From an uncultured Eubacterium sp. (GTDB lineage: Bacteria > Bacillota > Clostridia > Lachnospirales > Lachnospiraceae), in assembly GCA_934320655.1 (NCBI GenBank), contig CAKRFN010000003.1:232763-296762 (forward strand): a DNA stretch of 64,000 bases, given 5' to 3'. Within the stretch, counting starts at the first letter, position 1. Each line of letters opens with the position of its first letter. The notes under the pieces are model-generated. The model worked only from the letters and a program-made list of their open reading frames with translations. It was not told where the DNA came from and did not search any database. The position numbers were made by a program, and so were the translations under genes. Positions 25,665 to 34,280 of the stretch are shown here, in pieces.

Positions 25665-26084
25665 TAACATCTCATGAAGTATCCGGTATAGCTGCGCCGC
25701 ATCATCCTCACTCAATGTGACGCAGCCCGACATTTTATGCGGAATCTCCACCGCTTTTTCCTTTAACGCCTCTCCCTGTTCACTCAGGCGCACGATCAGA
25801 TTTCTCTCATCCCTGCTGTCGCGCTGTCTGGAAATCAGACCCTTCTGCTCCAGTCTTTTCAACACCGGAGTCAGTGTGCCGGAATCCAGATACAACCGTT
25901 TTCCAAGTGCCTTGACATTGATCTCCTTTTCCTCCCACAGCACCAGCATGGCAATGTACTGCGTATAAGTCAGATCAATCTCATCCAGAAAAGGCTTATA
26001 CTTTCTCACAATTTCCTTTGCACACGCATACAATGGAAAACATAATTGGTTGTCGATCTTTAACACATCATATTTATCACTCAT
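25647..26084 (-). CDS. ohrR: OhrR-type MarR-family peroxide-sensing repressor
   Basis: 145 residues. The segment KIDNQLCFPLYACAKEIVRK carries the sensing cysteine at the same place as Cys15 of Bacillus OhrR. The winged helix follows (YTQYIAMLVLWEE, LYLDSGTLTPVLKRLEQKGLI, RDERNLIVRLSEQG). Oxidation by organic hydroperoxides normally releases such repressors from an ohr-type promoter. No ohr gene is visible nearby. The start at 26084 matches the N-terminus of known OhrR better than the upstream GTG at 26105. Its 3' end overlaps the EAL frame by 18 bases. Confidence 0.8.
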   Translation of the reverse strand: MSDKYDVLKIDNQLCFPLYACAKEIVRKYKPFLDEIDLTYTQYIAMLVLWEEKEINVKALGKRLYLDSGTLTPVLKRLEQKGLISRQRDSRDERNLIVRLSEQGEALKEKAVEIPHKMSGCVTLSEDDAAQLYRILHEMLSNGSF

Positions 26085-26253
26085 ATCCTGTACCGCCTGA
26101 TGCACCTTCCGGTTCTAAAACACCGTCATAAGCCTGTCTGATTCTTTTATATTGTTTTCTATTTAATTGTGCACAATCTTTATGTATAATAAAATACAAC
26201 CTATTGAGGATTCTGTCAATAGGTTGTGCACAATTTATTTTGAAATTTTACTG

Positions 26254-26463
26254 TTACTCGACAAAATCCACGGATGCAAACAGATACGCAAAATGAGAAA
26301 TCAGCGCAAACACAAACAGCCGCCGCGTATATTTATGTATATCCTTCGTGTAAAAATATCCTTCCGCGATAAAATAACACATAATCGGACACGTGATCCT
26401 GCCGATTATATGCAGTACGATCGGAAGTACCTCCTGGCGGCTTTGAAAAACAAAAATGGACAT
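26254..26463 (-). pseudogene. TraX-family membrane protein fragment
   Basis: A frame of 69 codons contains VLPIVLHIIGRITCPIMCYF, then IAEGYFYTKDIHKYTRRLFVFALISHFAYLF. This is the well conserved IGR-x-x-x-PI-x-x-F-x-x-AEG-x-x-x-T core of TraX/acyltransferase-like membrane proteins. The N-terminal DHIG helix and all of the C-terminal half are missing, and no ribosome site precedes it. It is a remnant. The rest of the 26085-26559 gap is AT-rich and has no other recognised gene. Confidence 0.7.
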
Positions 26464-26559
26464 CTCATACTTTGGAACGATTTACAAATCCGTTATTTTA
26501 ATTATAATAATAGGTAATAAAACAAATCAAATCAGCACTATATTTAAAAGGAGAAGGAC

Positions 26560-29500
26560 ATGAAAAAACGAGTATTGAGCCTGTTTCTGGCGTTTACGCT
26601 CAGTCTGAGTCTGCTGCCATCCGGCGTGGCACTGGCGGAGGAATCGCTGAACGGTACGTCTGTCACACAGGAAGAAACACTGGGCGGAAATCCATCCGCT
26701 ACACAGGAAGAAACATCGGGCGAAAATCCGTCCACTACACAGGAAGAAACATCGGGCGAAAATCCGTCCACCACACAGCAGGAAACACAGGGTGAAACTA
26801 TGCCCTCTACCCTCCCCACATCAGAAAATGCGCTGGGTGAAACTACGCCCTCCACCGCCACACAGTCCGCGATCAATCTAGAAAATGGGATCGCGTTGCT
26901 GAGCAGCACCCCAGCCGGCAAAGGTACAGAGGAAAGTCCCTACCTGATCTCCACCGCTGAAGAACTGGCATGGTTCCGCGATGAGGTAAATAGCGGTAAT
27001 AATAGAATTTGTGCGAGATTGACGGCTAATATAAAACTTGGGGATGGAGAATGGGTGCCGATTGGTAACCAAGACAACAATGAGTATTCTTATCGAGGTA
27101 TTTTTGACGGCTCTTATTATAAGATCAGCAATATAAATCTTATGTCCCCTACTGAGAATGAATGCACCTGGAGGGGTCTGTTTGGCTATATCTATGGCGG
27201 TACAGTGACAAAGTTATCTGTAGAAACTGACGGCTTTGGTGCCTTTGGAGATGGTAAAAAGCTCCTTTATAGCGGTTTGCTTGCTGCCCATAATTATGAA
27301 GGTAACATCTCACTTTGCAGTGCTACGATCACAAAGATTTATAATGTTGGGCCGGTCGGTTTACTAGTCTATGATAACCTTGGAGAGATTGAAAATTGCT
27401 ATGCTTTTCTTGGTGAGAATAATAAAACTTCTGTAAGTAATGCCAGTGGTCTTGTCTACAATAACTCAAATACAATTACAAACTGCTATTTTAAGACTGC
27501 CAGCTCAGCATTTACGTATACAGGCAACTATGCCATTGCTGCAAATCAGATCAGTGGAACTATCACTAACTGCTATTACTATAGTACAGATACAAGTACC
27601 AATAAGTATAAAGATAATGGTGCGAATATTGTCGCAAAAGGTCGTGATTCATTATCATCTGGCGAACTAATCTGGCTGCTCAACAATAGTCAGAATAGCC
27701 AAACAAATAACACCAGTCCATGGAGATATCGTAATAATGTTTGTCCCTCTCTTGACCCGAGAGACAAACATGTAACCAGAGATGAAAATGGCACTACCTA
27801 TACGATTAACACGGAGAAGCCACATGTACACATGGACAACGGCGAGCCCATAGAGTTCACGGAGATTACTGACCTGTCCGATATCAATGAGAACAGTATT
27901 CCTAACGCAACGAACTATTTCTGTCTGAAAAACGATATTGTACTTAACAACACATGGAACGTACCCTATACGAACAATATCGTACTCTGTATGAATGGTC
28001 ATGATATCACAAAGGGTGATAGTTTTAGTGGAGATACTGCAATCAGCACAAATGAAACTGAAAATCTTCACAAAAAACTCACTTTGACGAACTGTAGTGA
28101 TGTGGGCGGATCGATCAGCGGCTTTACTAATGAAAATGAGATCGCTATAACCCATAAGGGCGGTTATCTGACTCTCAGCGGTAACACAAAGGTCACAGAT
28201 AATACAAAAAATATTCTGCTCAAAGGCGGACATTATATTGAATTACGGGATCTGAATGAAAAAAATGCAAGATTTGGTATTTCTGTAGATGGGCAGGACA
28301 CACTTGGGGACAACAATAGTCTCACAGTAACAGCTTGGGAAACCATCAGTGCACAGTATCTAAGCAATCTTTATGCAGATGGCTATAAAGATGATGGTAC
28401 AGGCGTTGACCTCTTTGTCAATGATCAACAATGTATCCGCCTTAGAAAGCAGACTCCGCACAAGCACTGTATCTGTGGTGGACAGATTGACACTACTACA
28501 AATACAGGTCATTCTGCTCATGACATGACAGACACTGTTTTCAAGCCGTGGTCAAAAACAGATTCATTACCTGACACAGGCAACTACTATCTGACCCGCA
28601 ATGTTGAACTTACAACACAATGGACGCCAAGTGGAACAATCAATCTCTGCTTGAATGGATTTTCGATTACCACGAGCGATACAAACACTAACAATCGTAA
28701 TTATATTGATTTAAATGAAAATACTGATGAACTCACTTTGACAGATTGTAAGGAAGAGGATAAACAGGGAACGATATCATATAAACTTGCTGGTTCTAAA
28801 CTGGGCAGGAAGGCAATCAGTCTGTCAGGCGGTGCGACCTTCAATCTCTACGGAGGTACAATCAAAGATTATATAAACTCCGCTGTATATGTCACTAATG
28901 GTACATTCAACATGTACGGCGGAACACTTACCAATAATACAACCAATACTTCTGGTCTGGCAGTCACTTGCTGGGGATCATCAGATACTGATTCTCCGAC
29001 TTTTAATATGTATGGCGGAAAAATCACGGATAATCACACAGATAGCAATACCGGTAGCTCAGGCGGTGGGGTATATATCGCTAAAAATGCTGCTTTTACT
29101 ATGACAGGTGGTGAGATCACAAAGAACTCTGCATACAAAGATGGCGGCGGTGTATATATTGCAGAAAATGCAAAATCATACAGCATTTCCAATGCCACAA
29201 TCACTGGCAATACTGCCAGAGCAAATGGCTTAGGCGGTGGAATCTATGCTTCTATTGGCGGCACGATTTCCAATAGTACGATTTCCAATAATCAGGCAAA
29301 AAGCGGTGGTGGCATTTACTCGAGTAGAGTATTAACGATAGACAATTCAAAGATTTGTAATAATAAAACCATTGCAGATGGTTCCACTACGGGAGATATT
29401 ACAGATGCTCTAGGTGGTGGCATTTACTCAAACAATAGTCTGACGATCAGCAATACGACCATCAGTAGCAATACAGCTACCGGAAAAGATGACAGAAAAG

Positions 29501-31524
29501 GCATCGGCGGCGGTATCTACGCTAACACTAACAATACAACGACATTCAAGAATGGAACTATCATCCAGAACAATACTGCCAGCACTGCGGCAGGTGGTGT
29601 ATATCGATCTGTTAGTAAGCCATTATCCATTGCCGGAAAGATAAAGATCACTGATAATACAGCTTCCGGTGCGAAGAGCAACCTTTATTTTAGCAATGTG
29701 GATACTGGTAATAACAGTAATTATCCGATCCTCATTACCAAAGAGCTGAATGAAGAGAGCAGTATTGGTGTGACTGTGAACGGTATAACAGACACTGACG
29801 CTATGAATATTGCTACGGTTGATGGAGGTAGTGGAGGACTTCTTGACTGGCTTAACAAAGATTATTTTACCAGTGACAACGGCGACTATCTCATACTAAT
29901 GTCAGAAGACGGCACGTGTATACAGCTTGGCAAGCATAGACATAACTGGAAATACGACTACAGCGCCGATTATTCGACTGTTTCCATAGAGTGTACAGAA
30001 ACTGATACCTGCGATAATATAAATGGCGGCAAACTGACCATCAACAAACCGAAACTGAAAACTTACGGCGATAACACAGCAGCAGTGGCAACTTTGACAG
30101 CGAGTGCAGATTGGAAGGGTGATCCTGTCGATAGTTTTGTTAACAACATCACCTATTCTGTGTACAATACCGCTAATACACTCCCCACTCCACCTACTGA
30201 TGCGGGCAAATATACTGCAAGAGTACAGGTGGGAGACAGAGGGATATACGTAAATTATACGATTGAGCCGAAGGAACTTACCGTTACAGGTATTTCTGCT
30301 ACTGATAAGCGCTATGATGGTACAACAAATGCGCACATAGAGACTTCCGACTCAACAAAGCTTGATGGTGTGTTAGACTCAGATTCAGGTAAGGTAGACA
30401 TTGATCTTACTCCTGCTGTATCAATGTTCGTTGACAAAAATGCCGGCAATGACAAAACTGTCATGATCAAGGGTGCTAAATTAACTGGCGACGCTGCATC
30501 AAACTACAAGCTGGAAGATCCGCTGACCACAACGGCAAATATTACTCAAAGAGAATTTTATTTCAAATCAATTACTATCGAAGACAAGGACTATGATACG
30601 ACTGATGCTGCAACGATTGGATCGATTGAGTACGGAAATATCATAACTGGCGATGATATTAGTATGGATCTGACTGCCAGATTTGAGTCGCCTGATGCAG
30701 GAGAAGAAAAAACAGTATTATTAAGCGGAGGAACATTGCTCGGCAAGGACGCAGGCAACTATAAGCGTGACGACCCTCTTCCGACGAACTGTACGGCAAC
30801 AATCCGAAAGGCAACACCTACCGGAGCACCCAAATACACAGCTATCACAGAAAGCGGCAAGACGATTTCCGGTGCAGCACTGACAACCGAAGGCGGCACA
30901 TTCAACGTTCCCGGTACGGTCGCATGGGTGGATGACAACAGCAATCCTCTGCCTGGAAGTACCATCGTAGAAGCCGGAAAGCTCTACAAATGGCTGTTTA
31001 CACCGACCGATAGCAACAATTACAACACACTGAGCGGTTCCATTGAGCTGTATCATAAGCAGGACAGCGGCTCGACCGGTGGTGGTACAACCGGCGGCGG
31101 TGGCTCAACCAGTGGCGGTGGCTCAACCAGTGGCGGAGGTGCAATCGGTGGAGGTGGCTCAACTGGTGGCGGTTCAACTGGCGGTGGAACTCAGTACACA
31201 ATCGACGTCATCAAGGGCGCACACGGTTCCAGCTCTTCCGGTGATATCAGTGTCAGCCAAGGCAACGACCACTCCTTTACTTTCACCCCGAATAAGGGCT
31301 ACACAATCTTCGACGTTAAGATCGATGGCAAGAGCATCGGCGCGGTAGATACCTACACCTTTGAGAATATAGACGCCAACCATACGATTGAGGTTATTTT
31401 TGTAAAATCTCCCACACATCAGATTGCAATTCCGATTTTAGGCAGATTTACACAATATTACCTCCAGTCTATGATTCATAACCTTTATCGCAATATCATA
31501 TTCTTACATCGTCTCAGCGCATAA
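26560..31524 (+). CDS. Large secreted beta-helix / YDG-domain surface protein
   Basis: 1654 residues. A signal peptide (1-27) is followed by a tandem 12-residue Thr/Glu-rich repeat (about 36-83) and GLUG-like segments (90-400). A long right-handed beta-helix has many S-x-T-G-N-x-A / GGGIY polymorphic repeats (about 770-1060), as in SxGGGVYI and GGIYSNNSLTISN. Two YDG-type domains (KRYDGTTNA, KDYDTTDAA, about 1240-1410) precede a Gly/Ser/Thr linker and one Ig-like bacterial repeat. The final 35 residues after IEVIFVKS match nothing and no LPxTG, SLH or choline-binding anchor is visible. It is probably an adhesin or carbohydrate-binding surface protein with its anchor lost or supplied elsewhere. 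It is monocistronic with AAAGGAG before ATG. Confidence 0.75.
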   Translation: MKKRVLSLFLAFTLSLSLLPSGVALAEESLNGTSVTQEETLGGNPSATQEETSGENPSTTQEETSGENPSTTQQETQGETMPSTLPTSENALGETTPSTATQSAINLENGIALLSSTPAGKGTEESPYLISTAEELAWFRDEVNSGNNRICARLTANIKLGDGEWVPIGNQDNNEYSYRGIFDGSYYKISNINLMSPTENECTWRGLFGYIYGGTVTKLSVETDGFGAFGDGKKLLYSGLLAAHNYEGNISLCSATITKIYNVGPVGLLVYDNLGEIENCYAFLGENNKTSVSNASGLVYNNSNTITNCYFKTASSAFTYTGNYAIAANQISGTITNCYYYSTDTSTNKYKDNGANIVAKGRDSLSSGELIWLLNNSQNSQTNNTSPWRYRNNVCPSLDPRDKHVTRDENGTTYTINTEKPHVHMDNGEPIEFTEITDLSDINENSIPNATNYFCLKNDIVLNNTWNVPYTNNIVLCMNGHDITKGDSFSGDTAISTNETENLHKKLTLTNCSDVGGSISGFTNENEIAITHKGGYLTLSGNTKVTDNTKNILLKGGHYIELRDLNEKNARFGISVDGQDTLGDNNSLTVTAWETISAQYLSNLYADGYKDDGTGVDLFVNDQQCIRLRKQTPHKHCICGGQIDTTTNTGHSAHDMTDTVFKPWSKTDSLPDTGNYYLTRNVELTTQWTPSGTINLCLNGFSITTSDTNTNNRNYIDLNENTDELTLTDCKEEDKQGTISYKLAGSKLGRKAISLSGGATFNLYGGTIKDYINSAVYVTNGTFNMYGGTLTNNTTNTSGLAVTCWGSSDTDSPTFNMYGGKITDNHTDSNTGSSGGGVYIAKNAAFTMTGGEITKNSAYKDGGGVYIAENAKSYSISNATITGNTARANGLGGGIYASIGGTISNSTISNNQAKSGGGIYSSRVLTIDNSKICNNKTIADGSTTGDITDALGGGIYSNNSLTISNTTISSNTATGKDDRKGIGGGIYANTNNTTTFKNGTIIQNNTASTAAGGVYRSVSKPLSIAGKIKITDNTASGAKSNLYFSNVDTGNNSNYPILITKELNEESSIGVTVNGITDTDAMNIATVDGGSGGLLDWLNKDYFTSDNGDYLILMSEDGTCIQLGKHRHNWKYDYSADYSTVSIECTETDTCDNINGGKLTINKPKLKTYGDNTAAVATLTASADWKGDPVDSFVNNITYSVYNTANTLPTPPTDAGKYTARVQVGDRGIYVNYTIEPKELTVTGISATDKRYDGTTNAHIETSDSTKLDGVLDSDSGKVDIDLTPAVSMFVDKNAGNDKTVMIKGAKLTGDAASNYKLEDPLTTTANITQREFYFKSITIEDKDYDTTDAATIGSIEYGNIITGDDISMDLTARFESPDAGEEKTVLLSGGTLLGKDAGNYKRDDPLPTNCTATIRKATPTGAPKYTAITESGKTISGAALTTEGGTFNVPGTVAWVDDNSNPLPGSTIVEAGKLYKWLFTPTDSNNYNTLSGSIELYHKQDSGSTGGGTTGGGGSTSGGGSTSGGGAIGGGGSTGGGSTGGGTQYTIDVIKGAHGSSSSGDISVSQGNDHSFTFTPNKGYTIFDVKIDGKSIGAVDTYTFENIDANHTIEVIFVKSPTHQIAIPILGRFTQYYLQSMIHNLYRNIIFLHRLSA
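26665..26808 (+). repeat. Four 36-base coding tandem repeats
   Basis: The phrase ACACAGGAAGAAAC... starts at 26665, 26701, 26737 and 26773, with exact 36-base spacing and near-identical sequence, the fourth being more diverged. It encodes TQEETxGxNPST units in the stalk of the large secreted protein. Copy number is likely to vary between strains. Confidence 0.85.
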
Positions 31525-31530
31525 AAAATG

Positions 31531-31565
31531 AAGAGCTGTCGCACAACCGTGCGGCAGCTCTTTTG
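31531..31565 (+). terminator. Terminator of the surface-protein gene
   Basis: A 14-base stem AAGAGCTGTCGCAC / GTGCGGCAGCTCTT (one G-U) with loop AACC, followed by TT. The remaining 31566-31668 gap holds a short frame (MSMDAFKKAMAEAEQKTGEL) that looks like a gene scrap of unknown origin. Confidence 0.8.
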
Positions 31566-31668
31566 TATAGGGCGTGAGGCAGCAAGCAGCCAGGCATGTC
31601 CATGGATGCATTCAAAAAGGCAATGGCAGAGGCAGAACAGAAAACAGGCGAACTGATAATATAAAAAA

Positions 31669-32310
31669 CTATTTATCCCACTTCGATCCCTTTTTGCAGA
31701 CATAAAAATCACAGCATTCCGCTCCCGTTGCGATCGTACCGGTTCTATGTAACACGCCGCCCATGAGTTCAACCGAAATGTAGTCCATCTCACACATATA
31801 CGGAATCAGATCCTCACAATGCTCCTGCTTTCCCAGCGCGCACAAGCCGCATTGATGGTAATTCGTCCGGTATTCATCCGAATCCCTGCCGGGAATCGTT
31901 TCCGTGATCCAGTTGAATTCACTGTTCGACATAGCATTTGCGATCTTATCTTTTTCGACTTTCTTTTTCTGGTAATCGGAATCAAACGGGTTCTTCCCGC
32001 CAAATGCTTTCTGGATCATCGGCGCCTGCATTGTGATCTTGACCATCTCGCCGAACTGTTCACAGCTCATCTCTCCATTCATTGCATTATAGATAGAAAG
32101 CCACACTATTCCGCCGCTCAAACTAACACGGAGCGGATTTTTTAGAAAACTTCCTATATCAGGAGTCCTTTTTACCATTTCCAGATAGATCCGCTTTGCT
32201 TCTTTCTTTTTCCCCGCAACATCGATATTCTGAAACTCCGAAGCAATGTATTCAAAAATTGTCGGTGTCATCGCAGACCACATCAGTTTTTCACAAATAG
32301 TACGTTTCAT
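31669..32310 (-). CDS. ATC-hydrolase-like protein, paralogue 2
   Basis: 213 residues. The central part (NSEFNWITETIPGRDSDEYR, then NYHQCGLCALGKQEHCEDLI) and the end (LHRTGTIATGAECCDFYVC) match the L-2-amino-thiazoline-4-carboxylate hydrolase family, as in 21290-21994 but with low identity. The start at 32310 follows AAGGAGA; a longer frame upstream lacks one. It is last in a three-gene minus-strand set (33248-33658, 32330-33241, this) whose spacing of 6 and 19 bases indicates one operon under operator copy 3. The reaction is unproven. Confidence 0.65.
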   Translation of the reverse strand: MKRTICEKLMWSAMTPTIFEYIASEFQNIDVAGKKKEAKRIYLEMVKRTPDIGSFLKNPLRVSLSGGIVWLSIYNAMNGEMSCEQFGEMVKITMQAPMIQKAFGGKNPFDSDYQKKKVEKDKIANAMSNSEFNWITETIPGRDSDEYRTNYHQCGLCALGKQEHCEDLIPYMCEMDYISVELMGGVLHRTGTIATGAECCDFYVCKKGSKWDK

Positions 32311-32329
32311 TACATTTCTCCTTAATTTC

Positions 32330-33241
32330 TTAAAACAAATCCAGCATGTTATCGAGATAAATTTCCTCCCTGACATGCAGTTGATATTCCGGTTTGGTCA
32401 TATAATAGAGTAAAAACTCCAAGATCAAGGCGCTTCCAAGCCCTCTGCCCTCAATCTTGAAATGCGAAAAGCCCATCGGCAAATAGATATTCTGGATGTC
32501 GCTGATGCCGATAAAAGCAGGATTTTTCATTGCTTCCGAAAAACGATAACCGTTCTCCCCGTCAGGCGCAGCACAGGGAATCTCCGGCGCATCCTCACCA
32601 AGATTTTTGCGGCTGACCGATTCATAACAACGCTTTCTGCTATTGCATTCAAACCAGCAGCATTCATTACACAAAAATTCCACTTTATCTTTTTGTGAGC
32701 GGCATAATTTACTCCATTTACTTAAGTTCGTATTGAGACGGAAATCCGGCACCACATAACGGAACTCCTTCCGCTCTACTTCACGTAAAAGCTGCGCAAA
32801 ATCCGTCAGCACTTTGGTCGTCGAGGACACAAAATAGAATCCCGGATAATTTCTTTTCAAATAATCCAGCAACAGCTCCGAATGAACAATCACGCCATTC
32901 TGCACATCCGCACACTTCTCAAACAGTTTACAGAGCGCATTGCACCGCTTGTCCGACAGATGTTCCTCGCGCAGCAGCGAATTACTCAGTGTCAATCGGG
33001 CTGAAATCCCATATTCCTGCATCAGAGCCAGCACCTCCCGCGGATCGGCATCACCGAATCCGGCGCGGCCGCCGCCCCAGATACAATCTCCCGGCGCGCC
33101 GTAAACAGACCCTATTTCGCACCAGTCATAGAAATATTCCCGATGTTCGCGGAATATAGGCAAAAACACACGATACAGCTCATAAAACTCAAACAGACCG
33201 GGCAAATGATAGTACGCGGTGCGTTTCTCTGGTCGATCCAT
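32330..33241 (-). CDS. Peptidase U32/UbiU-like TIM-barrel Fe-S protein (tentative)
   Basis: 303 residues. The order resembles the U32 (UbiU/UbiV, RlhA) fold: EIGSVYGAPGDCIWGGGRAG, then NGVIVHSELLLDYLKRNYPG, then FYFVSSTTKVL. A cysteine set CNECCWFECNSRKRC (about 196-210) could hold an iron-sulfur cluster. U32 proteins work in O2-independent hydroxylation or RNA modification. The role here, between an alpha/beta hydrolase and an ATC-hydrolase-like gene, is unknown. It starts six bases after the preceding stop. Fold assignment is by pattern only; a radical-type or novel Fe-S enzyme is also possible. Confidence 0.5.
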   Translation of the reverse strand: MDRPEKRTAYYHLPGLFEFYELYRVFLPIFREHREYFYDWCEIGSVYGAPGDCIWGGGRAGFGDADPREVLALMQEYGISARLTLSNSLLREEHLSDKRCNALCKLFEKCADVQNGVIVHSELLLDYLKRNYPGFYFVSSTTKVLTDFAQLLREVERKEFRYVVPDFRLNTNLSKWSKLCRSQKDKVEFLCNECCWFECNSRKRCYESVSRKNLGEDAPEIPCAAPDGENGYRFSEAMKNPAFIGISDIQNIYLPMGFSHFKIEGRGLGSALILEFLLYYMTKPEYQLHVREEIYLDNMLDLF

Positions 33242-33247
33242 ATACTG

Positions 33248-33658
33248 TTACCTCCGGTTTTCCATAAAACGAACGATGTCCGCCATCATGAGATCCGGAT
33301 GGCTCATAATCTCTCCGTGACCATAACCGGCAAACGGATGATCCTCCGCATTCGGAAAAGCGCGCTTTAATTTCCGGATCGCCTTTTTCATATTCGGCTC
33401 TTTTTCTCCGTGCCAGATAGAAACTTTTGCATCTGGACGAGGCGTAAAGCGGTCAATTTCGTCATATAATACCAGTGCCACAGCCGTTGTGAAAGTCGTT
33501 TTTCCGCTTCCATCGTAGCCATCCGTGCTAATCGCGATGATATGATATTTCTGCTCCAACAACGGAATAACCGGCTCGAACTGCCGCCAGCACATCATGT
33601 TACCGGGAATCAGCACGATCTTTCGGCTGTTTTCTTTTCCAAATTCATGTACTTCCAT
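33248..33658 (-). pseudogene. Alpha/beta hydrolase lacking its catalytic core (in-frame deletion)
   Basis: 136 residues. The first 57 (EFGKENSRKIVLIPGNMMCW, then IIAISTDGYDGSGKTTFTTA) match the N-terminal strands of a hydrolase like the 260-residue one at 20423-21205. The last 70 (VSIWHGEKEPNMKKAIRKLK, then GYGHGEIMSHPDLM) match the final strands and catalytic-His region. The nucleophile elbow (G-x-S-x-G) and lid, about 100-120 residues, are missing, but the frame is kept and a good ribosome site (GAGGTGAG) precedes the ATG. It heads the operon, so translation coupling may have favoured an in-frame remnant. Confidence 0.72.
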
Positions 33659-33730
33659 CTGTTCTCACCTCTTGGTTTGATATACCTAACCTTATTTTAT
33701 ACTACCACTTCTCCAAAAGCAACATTTATG

Positions 33731-33764
33731 TTGACAATAGTGTTAGATTAGACTAACCTATACT
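33731..33764. promoter_or_regulatory. Divergent regulatory region with palindromic operator, copy 3
   Basis: Between two divergent genes lies GTTAGATTAGACTAAC (33742-33757). Its 14-base core (33743-33756) differs from copy 1 at one base and from copy 2 at one base. TTGACA (33731-33736) could be a -35 for the rightward gene, although no ideal -10 follows at 17 bases. One operator could control both the leftward three-gene operon and the rightward membrane protein. Confidence 0.65.
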
Positions 33765-33797
33765 TAAAATAAAACATTTTTGAATGGAGGTATTCTT

Positions 33798-34280
33798 ATG
33801 GATCTCAATTTGACAATTCTAAAATTCTTGCTGGTATTGGGAATGATCGGACACGCCCTGAATATGTACTGCGACCGCATTCTAGCTTTATTTCCGAATG
33901 GTAAGCTGACGTTAAAAAACCTGAAGGATTTATGTGAAGGAGATAACATGGCAAAACTAATGGCAGGCGTATCAGAAAAGATTCCGATGCGCTCTGCCAT
34001 CTTAGGTGCGTTTTCACTGTTTTTTCAGTTTCTCGGCTATTTTGCGCTGACTGCATATATTTACAGCCATTCCAAAATATACGGTTCTATTTTATTTGTT
34101 TCTATCGTTTTATTCATCACATTGATCGTCGCTATCGTGACAGGCATCGCATCGTTTCCTCTGTGGGCAGTGATATTTACCATACTTCCGGTATTTATCA
34201 TTTTATTCCCGTTCCGCATCATCGGTACATTACATATAGCCGCGATCTCATCCATGCTCGTATGGCTGATCCTGATCTGA
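33798..34280 (+). CDS. Small membrane protein (DUF6796-like), probably internally shortened
   Basis: 160 residues with a cytoplasmic helix pair followed by about four membrane segments (LGAFSLFFQFLGYFALTAYI, SILFVSIVLFI, TLIVAIVTGI, WAVIFTILPVFIILFPFRII). From memory, the family has about 220-240 residues, with a loop between the second and third of these segments that starts near a GVAHH motif. Here SIVLFI runs directly into TLIVAIVTG with no loop, so an in-frame loss of about 60 residues is likely. GGAGG lies 7 bases before ATG 33798. It is adjacent to operator copy 3. The function of the family is unknown. Confidence 0.5.
   Translation: MDLNLTILKFLLVLGMIGHALNMYCDRILALFPNGKLTLKNLKDLCEGDNMAKLMAGVSEKIPMRSAILGAFSLFFQFLGYFALTAYIYSHSKIYGSILFVSIVLFITLIVAIVTGIASFPLWAVIFTILPVFIILFPFRIIGTLHIAAISSMLVWLILI

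Noticed and set aside
26167..26517. A plus-strand frame opposite the TraX remnant
   Set aside because: The minus strand carries the recognisable TraX motif; the plus frame is basic and featureless.
26665..26808. Regular 36-base repeats that could suggest a CRISPR array
   Set aside because: The repeats are contiguous without spacers and encode 12-residue Thr/Glu-rich units in frame with the large secreted protein.
31594..31665. A short frame MSMDAFKKAMAEAEQKTGEL
   Set aside because: Too short to place in a family; it may be a scrap of a mobile-element gene, but nothing around it supports that.
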